Assembly: GCA_021796455.1 (NCBI GenBank)
Contig: JAKACA010000011.1
Location: 1-38,831, forward strand
DNA length: 38,831 bases
Source of the DNA: Actinomycetes bacterium
Lineage (GTDB): Bacteria; Actinomycetota; Acidimicrobiia; Acidimicrobiales; Bog-793
Direction of reading: 5' to 3'
A program made the position numbers and the translations under genes. Below the pieces are notes generated by a model. The model was given only the letters and a program-made list of their open reading frames with translations. It was not told the origin of the DNA and did no database searches. Positions 15,567 through 25,609 of this stretch are shown here, in pieces. The stretch's first letter is position 1. Every line of letters begins with the position of its first letter.

Positions 15567-17582
15567 ATGAGCGGAGAGCAGCTCGAACGTTCGATCCTGG
15601 AGCGCAAGGAGCGCGAGGAGCTGAAGGCGATCGCCTCGGCGATGTCCCTGGAGCCAGTAGCCCGGCTGAAGAAGGCCGACCTCGTTGACCAGATCCTGCG
15701 GGCTGCCGGAGTCGAAGTCGCTGTCAGTGGCAACGGCCACGACCCGACAGCCCCCGAGCAACCGACAGCTCCGGACCAAGTAGCCATTTCACAGAACGGG
15801 CAGCTTCATGACCCAGCCGCCGCCGGAGACGACGCCGGCGCGAAGGCGCCTTCGGCCAAGGTACCGAAGGCACGCGCAGCTCGTGCCCGCTCAGCCAAGC
15901 CTGCAGCGCTGGCTGAGCCGTCTGACGGCAACGAGTCGAGTGGCTCGCAGGTCGATCTCGAGATCGGACGCGCCGTCGCTTCGACAGCAGAGAGCCCAGA
16001 TGTCGAGAGCTCTACAGCCGAGAGCCAAAGTGCCGGCGAGGGGACCGGTGGAAGCCGCATGGTCGGAACCGGGGATGCCGACATCTCGGCTGGCCAGATC
16101 GTCACCTCGACTGGCATCGAGCCGGGCAGCAGCGATGCCGGCCCGTCGAATGGGTCGGGTGCCATGGCGACCGGCCCGCGCTTCGCGAACGACGAGGTCG
16201 CGACGACCCAGCGTCCGAGCGAGCGCCTGGACCGCAACGGCACGGGCAACGATCGCAGCCCGGGCCAGCAGCAGAACCGCCACCAGCGCCAAAGTGCCAG
16301 CGGGCAGGTAGCCCCGGGTGGGGGTCAGAACCAGATCGGCCAAGTAGAGGCAGGCAACCGGCGCAGCCGACGCCGCCGTGGCCGTGACCGTCTCGACCGT
16401 GAGCTTCCCGGAAGCCCCCAGGCCGACGCGCCCTACTCCGGCGAGCTCGTGCCCGTGAAGGGACTGATGGATCTGCGCGAGGAGGGCTACGGGTTTCTCC
16501 GAACGAGCGGTTACTTGCCGAGTGCCAAGGATGTCTATGTATCGGTGAGCCAGGCAAGGCGTTTCTCCCTGCGGCGGGGCGACGCTGTCGAGGGTGCCTG
16601 CCGCCCGGCAGGTCCGAGCGAGAAGTACCCCGCGCTCTTGCGGATCGACTCGATCAACCAGATGACGCCGGACGAAGCGAGAGAACGGCCACGCTTCGAG
16701 GACCTTACGCCCCTGTTCCCAGACGAGAGGCTCCGGCTCGAGAACCGCGAGGATCCGACCAACGTCACAGCTCGGATCATCGACCTCATATCGCCGATCG
16801 GCAAGGGACAGCGAGGCATGATCGTGTCGCCGTCCAAGGCAGGCAAGACGACGATAATGAAGCAGATAGCGCACTCGGTGGAGCTCAATAACCCCGGAGT
16901 CCACCTTATGGTCCTGCTTGTCGACGAGCGGCCCGAAGAGGTCACCGACATGCGCCGCTCTGTCAAGGGCGAGGTCATAGCATCCACTTTCGACCGCCCT
17001 GCAGACGAGCACACGGCTCTGTCCGAGCTGACGATGGAGCGGGCAAAGCGACTGGTGGAGATGGGTCGAGATGTCGTCATCATCCTCGACGGCATCACCC
17101 GCCTCGCCCGTGCCTACAACCTTGCGCAGCCGGCCACAGGCAGGATCATGTCGGGCGGTGTCGACTCGGGCGCTCTCTACCCGCCGAAGAAGTTCTTCGG
17201 CGCCGCTCGCAACGTGGAGGAGGGTGGCTCGCTCACGATCCTCGCCACCGCCCTCATCGAGACCGGTTCGAAGATGGACGAGGTGATCTTCGAGGAGTTC
17301 AAGGGTACGGGCAACATGGAGCTGAGGCTGGATCGTAAGCTCGCCGAGCGCCGTATCTATCCTGCGATCGATGTGAACGCCAGCTCCACGCGCCACGAGG
17401 AGCTGCTCTTCGACCGCTCGCAGCTCCAGCAGGTCTGGAAGCTCCGCCGGGTGCTTAATGCCCTTGGCGCAGAAGGAAGCGCCGCGGCTGGGCTCGAGTT
17501 GCTCGTGGACAAGATCAAGACCACCAGATCCAACGACGAATTCCTCGCCGAGATCGCGAAGGCGCCGGCACCTTCCAACTGA
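15567..17582 (+). CDS. rho: Transcription termination factor Rho
   Basis: A 671-residue hexameric RNA helicase that ends transcription. Residues 1-45 form the Rho_N helical domain ([33 protein letters not shown]). Residues about 50-290 are a low-complexity insertion rich in Ser, Ala, Gly and Gln and becoming Arg-rich at the end ([15 protein letters not shown]), as in other actinobacterial Rho proteins. The RNA-binding cold-shock fold follows ([17 protein letters not shown]), then the ATPase with Walker A PSKAGKTT near residue 421, Walker [17 protein letters not shown], and a [12 protein letters not shown] segment near the C-terminus. The ATG at 15567 has GAGAGGA six bases upstream; an in-frame ATG at 15534 has none. 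L31 follows after about 100 bp. Confidence 0.96.
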   Translation: MSGEQLERSILERKEREELKAIASAMSLEPVARLKKADLVDQILRAAGVEVAVSGNGHDPTAPEQPTAPDQVAISQNGQLHDPAAAGDDAGAKAPSAKVPKARAARARSAKPAALAEPSDGNESSGSQVDLEIGRAVASTAESPDVESSTAESQSAGEGTGGSRMVGTGDADISAGQIVTSTGIEPGSSDAGPSNGSGAMATGPRFANDEVATTQRPSERLDRNGTGNDRSPGQQQNRHQRQSASGQVAPGGGQNQIGQVEAGNRRSRRRRGRDRLDRELPGSPQADAPYSGELVPVKGLMDLREEGYGFLRTSGYLPSAKDVYVSVSQARRFSLRRGDAVEGACRPAGPSEKYPALLRIDSINQMTPDEARERPRFEDLTPLFPDERLRLENREDPTNVTARIIDLISPIGKGQRGMIVSPSKAGKTTIMKQIAHSVELNNPGVHLMVLLVDERPEEVTDMRRSVKGEVIASTFDRPADEHTALSELTMERAKRLVEMGRDVVIILDGITRLARAYNLAQPATGRIMSGGVDSGALYPPKKFFGAARNVEEGGSLTILATALIETGSKMDEVIFEEFKGTGNMELRLDRKLAERRIYPAIDVNASSTRHEELLFDRSQLQQVWKLRRVLNALGAEGSAAAGLELLVDKIKTTRSNDEFLAEIAKAPAPSN

Positions 17583-17665
17583 TCACCGGTTCCGTCCGTC
17601 TGATCTGCCCACGGACAAGCTGGTGGTCACGGTATCGAGCTGGGACCACGGCCGTGTTTCCCCCG

Positions 17666-17671
17666 TACACT
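17666..17671 (+). promoter_or_regulatory. Candidate -10 element for rpmE
   Basis: TACACT lies 11 bp before the rpmE ATG; no clear -35 is seen. GGAGAA between them may serve as ribosome-binding site of a very short leader. Confidence 0.3.
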
Positions 17672-17681
17672 GGAGAACGCC

Positions 17682-17897
17682 ATGAAGACCGAAATTCACC
17701 CGAACTACGACGTTGCGAAGGTCCACTGCTCGTGCGGCAACACCTTCGAGACCCGCTCAACGGTTGCCGAACTGCATGTCGAGCTGTGCAACGAGTGCCA
17801 CCCGTTCTACACCGGCAAGCAGAAGCTGGTTGATACCGGAGGTCGCGTCGAGCGCTTCGAGCGCCGTTACGGCCGCCGCAAGGGGAAGAAGGCCTGA
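17682..17897 (+). CDS. rpmE: 50S ribosomal protein L31, zinc-binding type
   Basis: A 71-residue L31. Four cysteines in the C+ (zinc-binding) arrangement are present: HCSCGN (16, 18) and [10 protein letters not shown] (36, 39). A basic tail ends RRKGKKA. It bridges the 30S and 50S subunits. The ATG is preceded by GGAGAA at suitable distance. Cys-containing L31 is the zinc-replete form; a zinc-free paralogue elsewhere is common but not visible here. Its position between rho and prfA matches other actinobacteria. Confidence 0.97.
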   Translation: MKTEIHPNYDVAKVHCSCGNTFETRSTVAELHVELCNECHPFYTGKQKLVDTGGRVERFERRYGRRKGKKA

Positions 17898-17942
17898 GTC
17901 CCGCGACTCCAGATCTGTGGCGCGCGCCGGTGACTTGCTGAC

Positions 17943-19004
17943 GTGCTCGAGCGTTTGCCGCAGTTCGAAGCTGAGTACGAAGACGTGCTCCGCCAGCTCT
18001 CCAACCCTGACCTCGGCCGGGATCAGCGAGCTCTGCGCGACCTCTCGCGGCGACGTAAGGAGCTCGAGGGGGTCGTGGAGACGCTGCGCTCGCTGCGCGC
18101 GGCCATGCAGGACGTGAGCACAGCCAGGGAAATGCACGCCGAATCGACAGGCGAGGAGCGAGCTATCGCGACCGAGCAGCTCGATGCTTCTCTCTTGGAG
18201 GTCGAGTCCCTCCAGGACAAGCTCCGCGCCCTGCTTCTTCCGCGGGATCCGAGAGATGGTCGTAACGTCATCGTCGAGATCCGAGGCACCGAAGGTGGCG
18301 AAGAGGCCAACCTTTTTGCCAAGGACCTCTATGACATGTACCTGCGCTATGCCGAGCATCGGGGGTGGCGCGTCGAGGTGCTCGATGCCCGCCCGTCCGA
18401 CCTCGGCGGTATCGACTCGGCGACATTTGTGGTGAAGGGCGACGACGCGTGGCAGAGGCTGAAGCACGAAGCCGGCACCCATCGCGTGCAGAGAGTTCCG
18501 GTGACAGAGTCCCAGGGTCGGGTTCATACCTCAGCTGCGGCTGTGAACGTCCTTCCCGAGGCCGACGAGGTCGAGATCGAGATCGATCCGAGTGACCTCC
18601 GTATCGACGTCTACCGCTCCACCGGCCCCGGGGGGCAGTCCGTCAACACGACGGACTCCGCGGTGCGCATAACTCACAAGCCGACCGGAGTCACGGTTGC
18701 GATGCAGGACGAGAAGAGCCAGATCCAAAATCGCGCCCGTGCCATGCAGGTGCTGAGGGCTCGTCTCTACGAGCAGGAGCGTGCCCGGCAGGAGGCGGCA
18801 CTCGCAAAGGAGCGCCGTGCGCAGGTCGGCTCGGGTGGTCGCTCCGACAAGATCCGCACCTACAATTACAAGGACAATCGCGTGACCGACCATCGGATCG
18901 GGCTCACTCTCCACAAGCTCGATCGCGTGCTCCTTGGCGACTTGGACGAGATCGTAGATGCGCTCGTCAACGACGAGCGCTCGCGACAGCTCATCGGGGA
19001 GTGA
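17943..19004 (+). CDS. prfA: Peptide chain release factor 1
   Basis: A 353-residue class I release factor recognising UAA and UAG. It has an N-terminal helical domain, the PVT tripeptide in RVPVTESQGRVHTSAAAV (stop-codon reading), and the GGQ peptidyl-hydrolysis motif in STGPGGQSVNTTDSAVR, whose Gln is the methylation target of the next gene product. The PVT motif separates RF1 from RF2 (SPF). The GTG start at 17943 has no strong ribosome-binding site. It overlaps prmC by 4 bp (GTGA). Confidence 0.96.
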   Translation: MLERLPQFEAEYEDVLRQLSNPDLGRDQRALRDLSRRRKELEGVVETLRSLRAAMQDVSTAREMHAESTGEERAIATEQLDASLLEVESLQDKLRALLLPRDPRDGRNVIVEIRGTEGGEEANLFAKDLYDMYLRYAEHRGWRVEVLDARPSDLGGIDSATFVVKGDDAWQRLKHEAGTHRVQRVPVTESQGRVHTSAAAVNVLPEADEVEIEIDPSDLRIDVYRSTGPGGQSVNTTDSAVRITHKPTGVTVAMQDEKSQIQNRARAMQVLRARLYEQERARQEAALAKERRAQVGSGGRSDKIRTYNYKDNRVTDHRIGLTLHKLDRVLLGDLDEIVDALVNDERSRQLIGE

Positions 19005-19924
19005 GACCGTTGGGCACACGGACCCCGGCGCGAAGTGCACCCTCGGGCCCGCACAAGCCCTATGACACGGCGAGGAGCTGGCGCGAGCTCCTAGCGACTG
19101 CCGCGCGCGATCTTGGTGATCGAGGGGAGGCTCGGTGGGTGGTGCAGCACGCCGGAGGCGCAGACGCCGCCCAGCTCTTGCGCTGCCTGGATGACGCCCT
19201 ACCGCCTCTTGTCGCGCGCGAGGTGCAGGCTCTAGTCGATCGCCGAAGATCGGGGGAGCCACTGCAAAAGGTGTTGGGCCTGTGGGGGTTTCGCGGCCTC
19301 GAGGTGGCTGTCGATGGCCGGGCACTCATTCCCCGGCCCGAGACCGAGGTCGTGGTCGAGCAGGCACTCGCAAGGCTCGCTGGGATCAGGAGGCCGATTC
19401 GGGTGGCCGATCTGGGTACCGGATCGGGCGTCATAGCCCTATGTGTTGCCGCCGAGTGTCCTTACGCAGAGGTGATCGCGACCGACTGCTCCGCGGCCGC
19501 GCTGGCTCTTGCGCGGGAGAATCTGTCCCGTCAGCCGTCAAATGTCCGTACGCGCGTCACTTTTGCGGCGGGCGACTGGTTCGAGGCGCTGCCGCAAAGC
19601 GCGCTCGGACAGCTCGCCCTGGTTGTCTCTAACCCGCCCTATCTGGCGGCCGCGGAGTGGCCCGAGCTTGACCCCGTCGTGCGCGACCACGACCCCTATG
19701 GAGCGCTCGTCGCCGGCGCCTCGGGTCTCGAAGCCATCGACCGCCTCGTCCGGGAGTCCCCGCGCTGGCTGCGGGCTGGCGGATCGCTCGTCGTCGAGAT
19801 CGCACCCCACCAGCGCTCGGCCGTCCTCGCGCTCGTCGAGGCCTGGGGTCCTTATGACGCGGCAGGGGTGGTAGAGGATCTCGCCGGCCGGCCACGGGTG
19901 CTTGTCGCCTCGATGCCGGCGTGA
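19001..19924 (+). CDS. prmC: Release factor glutamine methyltransferase PrmC (HemK)
   Basis: A 307-residue AdoMet enzyme that methylates the GGQ glutamine of release factors. The N-terminal helical domain includes RRSGEPLQKVLGLWGFRGLE and LIPRPETEVVVEQAL; AdoMet motif I is VADLGTGSGVIAL; the catalytic NPPY motif lies in LVVSNPPYLAAAEWPEL. The first 20 or so residues are unconserved. The GTG start overlaps the prfA stop and the gene itself overlaps the next by 4 bp, so prfA-prmC-tsaC form one coupled unit. Confidence 0.95.
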   Translation: MRPLGTRTPARSAPSGPHKPYDTARSWRELLATAARDLGDRGEARWVVQHAGGADAAQLLRCLDDALPPLVAREVQALVDRRRSGEPLQKVLGLWGFRGLEVAVDGRALIPRPETEVVVEQALARLAGIRRPIRVADLGTGSGVIALCVAAECPYAEVIATDCSAAALALARENLSRQPSNVRTRVTFAAGDWFEALPQSALGQLALVVSNPPYLAAAEWPELDPVVRDHDPYGALVAGASGLEAIDRLVRESPRWLRAGGSLVVEIAPHQRSAVLALVEAWGPYDAAGVVEDLAGRPRVLVASMPA

Positions 19925-20511
19925 CTCTCAACGAGAGCGAAGCCGTTGCTGCCCTCGAAGCCGGCGAGGTCGTCGCGATCCCGACCGACACAGTTTATGG
20001 CCTCGCGGTCCACCTTGGACTGCCAGCGGCATCGAAACGCCTCTTTTCCGTCAAGGGCCGCCCAGAGTCCGTGGCCCTTCCCGTCCTCGTCGCCGACGTG
20101 TCTGCCGCCCAGCTTCTCGGTGTCCTCGATGCGGATGCCCTGGCGTTGGCCGACCGGTACTGGCCTGGCGCCCTGACGGTGGTCGTGCCCCGCCGGCCGG
20201 CCGCCGGCAGCTTGGATCTGGGCGGCGATCCTGCCACCATCGGGCTCCGCTGCCCCGCGAATTCCGCCACCCTCGGCCTGCTCGAGCGCACGGGTCCGTT
20301 GGCGGTAACCAGCGCCAATCTTCACGGAGAGCCGCCCTGTCGGTCTGCTGAGGAGGTTCTGGCCGTATTTGGAGCAGCTGCTCGTGTAATTGACGGAGGC
20401 GAGTGCCGAGGCGAGCCGTCCACAGTCGTGAGCCTTGGTCCCGCTGGCATGAAGTGCCTTCGTGTCGGCGCCATCTCGATGTCGGAGCTCCAGATGGTCC
20501 TTCGAGCCTAG
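19921..20511 (+). CDS. tsaC: L-threonylcarbamoyladenylate synthase (TsaC/Sua5/YwlC type)
   Basis: A 196-residue YrdC-domain protein that makes threonylcarbamoyl-AMP from threonine, bicarbonate and ATP for the t6A37 modification of ANN-decoding tRNAs. Seen motifs are VVAIPTDTVYGLAVHL, the substrate-binding SVKGRPES region, RYWPGALTVVVP, IGLRCPA and PLAVTSANLHGEPP. It lacks the extra C-terminal Sua5 domain, so it is the short TsaC-like form. The GTG start overlaps the prmC stop. It is the last gene of this coupled unit before the glyA promoter. Confidence 0.93.
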   Translation: MTLNESEAVAALEAGEVVAIPTDTVYGLAVHLGLPAASKRLFSVKGRPESVALPVLVADVSAAQLLGVLDADALALADRYWPGALTVVVPRRPAAGSLDLGGDPATIGLRCPANSATLGLLERTGPLAVTSANLHGEPPCRSAEEVLAVFGAAARVIDGGECRGEPSTVVSLGPAGMKCLRVGAISMSELQMVLRA

Positions 20512-20596
20512 TCCGGCGAGACGTCCTGAGACACCTCGCTCGACCGGTTGTCGCGCTCGGTGGCCGTGCGGCCGTGAGCTATCGGGATTGGCGCTC

Positions 20597-20602
20597 TAGA
20601 CT
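20597..20602 (+). promoter_or_regulatory. -10 element placing glyA on a leaderless transcript
   Basis: TAGACT ends 6 bp before the glyA ATG (20609), so transcription is expected to begin at or next to the start codon. No Shine-Dalgarno is visible between them and no strong -35 is recognised. Confidence 0.45.
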
Positions 20603-20608
20603 TGAGCA

Positions 20609-21895
20609 ATGACATCTGTTACCTCGCCGCTGGCGGGTGATCCAGAGGTTCGAGCATTGCTCCTCGATGAGCTGGAGCGCCAGCGCACGACCCTCCAGCT
20701 CATCGCCTCGGAGAACTTCACGTCACTTGCGGTCATGGCCGCTTCTGCTTCGGTTCTTACGAACAAGTATTCGGAAGGGTATCCGTCAAGGCGCTACTAC
20801 GGCGGCAACACCGTGGCCGACGAGGTGGAAGATCTAGCCCGCAACCGTGCCATGACGCTCTTCGGGGCCGGCCATGCCAACGTGCAGCCCCACGCTGGGT
20901 CGCCGGCGAACCTTGCCGCGTATCTTGCCCTCGTCGAGCCCGGTGACACCGTCCTTGCGATGCGCCTGGACCAGGGCGGGCATCTCACCCATGGATCGCC
21001 CGTGTCGATCACCGGCAAGCTGTACCGTTTCGTCGCATATGGCGTGACACCAGCCAAGAGCGACGGCACGGGCGAGCGCATAGACCTCGACCAGGTACGC
21101 GATCTCGCACGGCGCGAGCGGCCAAAGCTCATCGTCGCCGGGACGACGGCCTACTCGCGCACGATCGAACCTGGCCCTTTTCGCGAGATCGCAGATGAGG
21201 TCGGCGCGAAATTCATGTTCGACATGGCGCATCCGGCGGGCCTCGTCGCAGCCGGCGTGCACCCGAGCCCGGTGGGTACAGCTGACGTTGTCACCTTCAC
21301 GACACACAAGACCCTTCGCGGGCCTCGTGGTGGAGCGATACTGTCGGGCACCGAGCTTGCGCGTGCCATCGATTCGGCTGTGTTCCCAGGGCTCCAGGGC
21401 GGACCGCTTGACCACGTCATAGCGGCAAAGGCGGTGGCCTTCGCCGAGGCAGCCAGGCCGTCTTTCAAGAAGTACGCGTCCCAGGTTGTGGCGAACGCCT
21501 CCGCGTTGGCCGACGCGCTCGAAGGGGAGGGGTTTCGCCTGGTTGCCGGTGGCACCGACAACCATCTAGTGCTCGTCGACCTGCGCGACTTCGACGCCGG
21601 ACTTACCGGCAAGGTCGCGCAAGAGGCATTGGATCGTGCCGGGATCACCTGCAACCGTAACCAGATCCCCAATGATCCCCGGCCTCCATTTGTGGCTAGC
21701 GGGCTGCGTCTCGGGACGGCCGCCGAGACGACGGCGGGCATGAGGGAAGCGGAGATGTCGGTCGTCGCAGGGCTGCTGGCGCGCGCTCTCAAGGGACGTG
21801 ACGACCCCGCGGAGCTGGAGGCTGTGCGTGAGGACGTGCGGGCGCTGCGCAAGACGTTCGATCCGTACCCCGAAGGAGTCGGAGGTTTGCTCTGA
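20609..21895 (+). CDS. glyA: Serine hydroxymethyltransferase
   Basis: A 428-residue PLP enzyme converting serine and tetrahydrofolate to glycine and methylene-THF, the main C1 source. Motifs in order: [61 protein letters not shown] and the PLP lysine in [13 protein letters not shown]. The conserved C-terminal [12 protein letters not shown] follows. Length is normal. Its own promoter separates it from tsaC; its 3' end overlaps the next gene if that starts at CTG. Confidence 0.96.
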   Translation: MTSVTSPLAGDPEVRALLLDELERQRTTLQLIASENFTSLAVMAASASVLTNKYSEGYPSRRYYGGNTVADEVEDLARNRAMTLFGAGHANVQPHAGSPANLAAYLALVEPGDTVLAMRLDQGGHLTHGSPVSITGKLYRFVAYGVTPAKSDGTGERIDLDQVRDLARRERPKLIVAGTTAYSRTIEPGPFREIADEVGAKFMFDMAHPAGLVAAGVHPSPVGTADVVTFTTHKTLRGPRGGAILSGTELARAIDSAVFPGLQGGPLDHVIAAKAVAFAEAARPSFKKYASQVVANASALADALEGEGFRLVAGGTDNHLVLVDLRDFDAGLTGKVAQEALDRAGITCNRNQIPNDPRPPFVASGLRLGTAAETTAGMREAEMSVVAGLLARALKGRDDPAELEAVREDVRALRKTFDPYPEGVGGLL

Positions 21896-23244
21896 CGCAG
21901 ATCCAGGGCTACCTGGCCGTCTTCGGCGTCGCTGGTCTCGCCACCTACGTACTGACATTTGCCGTAAGGGCGATGGCGGTCCGCAGGCACGTGATCGTCA
22001 TGCCTGACGCCGCTCGGGTGCACACAGTGCCGACTCCGACAGCGGGCGGCGCCGCCATGTTCGCGGCGTTTGCTCTGGCCCTCGGGGTTGCTCACCTCCT
22101 GCCGGGCTCGGCTTTCCACCTCGTGTTCCTCGATCCGAACGAGGCAGTCGGCGTGATCATCGCCGCCGCCGCGATGTGTGTCGTCGGGCTCGTGGACGAT
22201 CTTCGAGAGGTCTCGGCCCCAGCCAAGGTCGCAGGTCAAGTGCTGGCGGCGATGATCTTGTACTTTGCCGGCGTCACGATGCTGCACTTCAAGGTGCCAT
22301 TTGCCGGCTACCTGATCTTGTCTCCCTCGATCCTGCCTCTCGTCACAGCTCTCTGGGTCATCGGTATCGCGAACGCCGTGAACCTGATGGACGGCCTGGA
22401 CGGTCTCGCGGCCGGGATCGTGGCGATTGCGTCGGGAGCGCTGTGCATCTACGGCCTGCGCCTCGAGGCACTCGGCCTGTTGCCGGCCGGCAACATCGGC
22501 CCTTTGATCGCTGCGGCGACCTGCGGCCTCTGCGTCGGCTTCCTTCCTCACAACGTCCATCCGGCAAAGATCTTCATGGGCGATACCGGAGCGATGGTGG
22601 TGGGACTACTCATGGCGGCAAGCACGATGGTGATCGGAGGAGGCGCAGAGCCCGCGTGGGGTCAGACCTACTTCTTCTTCGCTCCCCTGCTGGTGCCCTT
22701 CGTGATCCTGGGCGTGCCCATAGTCGACACAGCCTTTGCGATCGTGCGCCGGACGGTGCGCCGGACGGGCCTTGCAGTACGTGACCTCGAGCATCTCCAC
22801 CACCGGCTGATGAGACTTGGCCATGGTCACCGTCGGACCGTCATCGTGCTTTGGACATGGACGTTCCTGCTCTCGGCCCTTGTTCTCTATCCGAGCTTCT
22901 ACCCGTCGTGGGGAGGCGCCATCCCGATCGGCCTCCTCGTGCTGGCGGCCGCCCTCTACACGCTCTTCCAGCCGGGACTCCGCAAGGATCCGTCCCTTGA
23001 GAACCGGGAGCAGGTGCTGCACTCGCCGTCGGTCCGGAGACTTTCCCGCAGCGCTGTGGACTCGAGCAACAGTGATGGCCTGCAGCAGATAGGCACCTTG
23101 GAGACGGCCGACAGGGCCACATCACAGGTGAGTGGAGCGACAGCATCGATAGCTCGTGACGCCCGCCGGGAAGCGGCCGTCGGTGCACACAGCGGGAAGC
23201 GCCGGCGTCGTTTTGCTCGTCACTACCCTCCGACGCGACAATGA
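21892..23244 (+). CDS. wecA: WecA/Rfe-like undecaprenyl-phosphate sugar-phosphate transferase
   Basis: A polytopic membrane enzyme moving a GlcNAc-phosphate (or similar) from a UDP-sugar to undecaprenyl phosphate, the first step of a wall glycan; in mycobacteria the same locus holds rfe/wecA. Family signatures: [51 protein letters not shown] and [11 protein letters not shown]. About ten hydrophobic helices are followed by an 80-residue polar, unconserved tail. The first ATG (21973) would cut off the first membrane helix ([19 protein letters not shown]). That helix is open only from a CTG at 21892, which overlaps the glyA stop (CTGA) and has GGAGG six bases upstream. I therefore use CTG. If wrong, the start is ATG 21973. 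Confidence 0.8.
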   Translation: MTQIQGYLAVFGVAGLATYVLTFAVRAMAVRRHVIVMPDAARVHTVPTPTAGGAAMFAAFALALGVAHLLPGSAFHLVFLDPNEAVGVIIAAAAMCVVGLVDDLREVSAPAKVAGQVLAAMILYFAGVTMLHFKVPFAGYLILSPSILPLVTALWVIGIANAVNLMDGLDGLAAGIVAIASGALCIYGLRLEALGLLPAGNIGPLIAAATCGLCVGFLPHNVHPAKIFMGDTGAMVVGLLMAASTMVIGGGAEPAWGQTYFFFAPLLVPFVILGVPIVDTAFAIVRRTVRRTGLAVRDLEHLHHRLMRLGHGHRRTVIVLWTWTFLLSALVLYPSFYPSWGGAIPIGLLVLAAALYTLFQPGLRKDPSLENREQVLHSPSVRRLSRSAVDSSNSDGLQQIGTLETADRATSQVSGATASIARDARREAAVGAHSGKRRRRFARHYPPTRQ

Positions 23245-23254
23245 TGGTGCGAAG

Positions 23255-23458
23255 GTGAACAGCAAGCCCGCCCCGAGTCTGGTAACGCTGCTCGGGATGG
23301 GTGTAACGACGGCACTGTGCGTCGGCGTCGGAGTCGGCGGCGGCTACTGGCTGGACGAGACACTCAGCACAGGGCTCACGTTCACCTTTGTCGGGCTTGG
23401 CCTCGGGATTGCGGCCGCTGTCGCGGCCGTCTATTTCGAGATCAGGGCGTTTCTGTAA
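23255..23458 (+). CDS. atpZ: AtpZ/AtpI-type small membrane protein of the ATP synthase operon
   Basis: A 67-residue protein with two hydrophobic segments: LVTLLGMGVTTALCVGVGVG, then GYWLDE and LTFTFVGLGLGIAAAVAAVY. This matches the small AtpZ-like (F0F1-ATPase gene 1) family, which sits before atpI or atpB and is linked to c-ring assembly or Mg2+ handling. The GTG at 23255 gives the family-sized protein; an earlier GTG (23156) would overlap wecA and add an Arg-rich unconserved lead. Confidence 0.7.
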   Translation: MNSKPAPSLVTLLGMGVTTALCVGVGVGGGYWLDETLSTGLTFTFVGLGLGIAAAVAAVYFEIRAFL

Positions 23459-23540
23459 TACCTTTGTCGGAGATCCGGTGTTGAGCCAGCGGAGCGGACG
23501 GCCGAGCGGCCGCCTGCTCGCGGGAAGTGACTTCAAGGGC

Positions 23541-23957
23541 ATGAACCGATTAGCAGAACTGTTCGAGCAGATCACCCTGCCCGAGCTCCAACGGCTTCTC
23601 AGGCGTACCGTGTTCTCGGCGGTAGGCGTCGGGGTCGTCGCGCTTGTTGTCGCAGGCGTTCTCGGCCATCTCTATTTCGGGCTCGGTGTCTGCATCGGGC
23701 TCGGTCTCGGGGTCGTGAACGTCAGGATGATCACCCAGCAGACCGCAAAGGTGAGTGAGTCCAAGACTGCCAAGCCGGTGCGAGCGCTGGCTTCCATGAC
23801 CCTGTTCCGTCTGGGTGCTACGACGATCGTCATCGTCGTCCTGGCGGTTGTCGCCAAGCAGCTCGGTTTCGGGGCTGTCGGAGGTGTGGCACTCTTCTAC
23901 TTCGTGTTCCTGGCCAACCTCATCGTGCCGCTCCTGCGTAAGGGATTCGCCGCGTGA
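23541..23957 (+). CDS. atpI: ATP synthase subunit I-like protein
   Basis: A 138-residue membrane protein with four predicted helices (VFSAVGVGVVALVVAGVLG, LYFGLGVCIGLGLGVVNVRM, LFRLGATTIVIVVLAVVA, VGGVALFYFVFLANLIVPLL). Size, topology and position immediately before atpB match AtpI-like proteins, which help c-ring assembly. AAGG lies just before the ATG. The stop overlaps the atpB GTG by 4 bp. Confidence 0.75.
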   Translation: MNRLAELFEQITLPELQRLLRRTVFSAVGVGVVALVVAGVLGHLYFGLGVCIGLGLGVVNVRMITQQTAKVSESKTAKPVRALASMTLFRLGATTIVIVVLAVVAKQLGFGAVGGVALFYFVFLANLIVPLLRKGFAA

Positions 23958-24694
23958 TCCTGAGCCCGTCCCTACTGGCGATCAGCGTCCCTGTAGGCGA
24001 TCACGTCACAGTGAACCTCGGGCCCCTCGGTCCGATAAACATTGACGAGCTAATCGCGGTATGTGCGGCTGGTCTCATCATCGTCGCGCTCGGTGTCATG
24101 CTGCGGCGCCAGGTGACCGCCGGCGTGCCGGGCAAGCTTCAGCTCGCCTTCGAGACCATCGTCACGGCCGTCGAGAACCAGGTCTCTTCCAGCATGGGTG
24201 ACCAGGGGCTCTTCGTGGTGCCCCTAGCGGTCACGCTCTTCATCTTCATCCTCATCTGCAACTGGTTCGACATCATCCCCACTACCTGGCCCGGTCACCA
24301 CCAGGTCCTGCCCGCGCCGACAGGCGACATCAACCTCACGGCTGCTCTCGCAATTCTCGTGATCCTGCTGGTTCACATCACCTGGATCCAGAAGAACGGC
24401 TTCAGGGCCTACCTTGCCCATTACTTCAAGCCTCCCGCGATGTTCCTCATCAACGTCATAGAGGAGATCGCCAAGCCACTCACCCTTGCTCTCCGACTTT
24501 TCGGCAACATCTTCGCCGGCGGCATCATGCTCGTGCTGATTGCCGATCTGCCGGCGAAATTCATCCTCCCGATCCCGGTCATGGGCTTTGTGTGGGAGCT
24601 GTTCGACGGCCTTTTCGTAGGTCCGGTGCAAGCCTTCATTTTCACCCTGCTCACCTTGTTGTACTTCTCGTCGGCGGTAACCGGGGGTCACTGA
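23954..24694 (+). CDS. atpB: ATP synthase Fo subunit a
   Basis: A 246-residue membrane subunit forming the proton half-channels against the c-ring. The essential arginine is in AKPLTLALRLFGNIFAGG. FIFILICNWFDIIP and the C-terminal PVQAFIFTLLTLLYFSSA helix are typical. The GTG start overlaps atpI. A hairpin and 91 bp separate it from atpE. Confidence 0.95.
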   Translation: MILSPSLLAISVPVGDHVTVNLGPLGPINIDELIAVCAAGLIIVALGVMLRRQVTAGVPGKLQLAFETIVTAVENQVSSSMGDQGLFVVPLAVTLFIFILICNWFDIIPTTWPGHHQVLPAPTGDINLTAALAILVILLVHITWIQKNGFRAYLAHYFKPPAMFLINVIEEIAKPLTLALRLFGNIFAGGIMLVLIADLPAKFILPIPVMGFVWELFDGLFVGPVQAFIFTLLTLLYFSSAVTGGH

Positions 24695-24696
24695 TC

Positions 24697-24722
24697 GACC
24701 CTCTGCCCTCGGGTGGAGGGTC
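24697..24722 (+). promoter_or_regulatory. Hairpin in the atpB-atpE spacer
   Basis: GACCCTC (24697-24703) pairs with GAGGGTC (24716-24722), and inside them CCC pairs with GGG. It is not followed by a T-tract. It sits where an mRNA processing or stabilising structure would favour higher output of the multicopy c subunit, whose gene also has the best ribosome-binding site here. The role is inference. Confidence 0.4.
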
Positions 24723-24779
24723 CCTCGGTCGGGCTCAACCAAGTCCTCAACCAAAGCTCTGTTCAATCAAGACAAATAG

Positions 24780-25055
<276 letters not shown>

Positions 25056-25066
25056 ACGGACGCTCC

Positions 25067-25591
25067 ATGGTCTCCAGTCTCTTCCTCCTTCCGGGCTTCA
25101 CCTTCGTCCTCGAGCTCATAGGGTTCCTCCTCGTGCTCGGCTTCATTGCCAAGTACGTGTTGCCGCCGCTGCGAAAGGCCATGAACGAGCGCGCCGAGCA
25201 GATCCGCAACTCGATCCAGGCGGCCGAGGACGCGAAGCACGAGGCCGAGGACCTGGCTGCAAAGCGGCGTGAGCTGCTCGAGGGAGCGCGCCAGGAGGCG
25301 CGCGCGATCATCGACCAGGCCAACGAGATAGCCGAGCAGCTGAAAGAGGAGGGCCGCCAGCGTGGCATCGAGGAGCATGCGCGCCTTGTCGCCAGCGCCC
25401 AGAGCGAGATCGACCTCGAGAGGGACCGGGCACGCTCCGAGGTGATGGGCCAACTGGGGTCGCTCGTGCTGGAGGCAGCTGAGCGAGTCATCGGTGCCGG
25501 CCTTGACGACGAGCGGCACCGGGCCCTTGTCGAGGAGGCGATCTCAGCTGCCGAGGCGACCGGCACCGCCGCGACGGGCGGCAACGCGTGA
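25067..25591 (+). CDS. atpF: ATP synthase Fo subunit b
   Basis: A 174-residue peripheral-stalk subunit: one N-terminal membrane helix (FTFVLELIGFLLVLGFIAKY) and a long charged coiled coil. It is a stand-alone b subunit, unlike the mycobacterial system where a second b domain is fused to delta. The first in-frame Met near atpE is ATG 25067, 11 bases after the atpE stop. Confidence 0.93.
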   Translation: MVSSLFLLPGFTFVLELIGFLLVLGFIAKYVLPPLRKAMNERAEQIRNSIQAAEDAKHEAEDLAAKRRELLEGARQEARAIIDQANEIAEQLKEEGRQRGIEEHARLVASAQSEIDLERDRARSEVMGQLGSLVLEAAERVIGAGLDDERHRALVEEAISAAEATGTAATGGNA

Positions 25592-25609
25592 TCTCGGCGG
25601 CATCTCCTG

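Noticed and set aside
15891-17396. 500-codon reverse-strand frame
   Set aside because: Antisense to rho, no domain; a shadow of GC-rich codon use.
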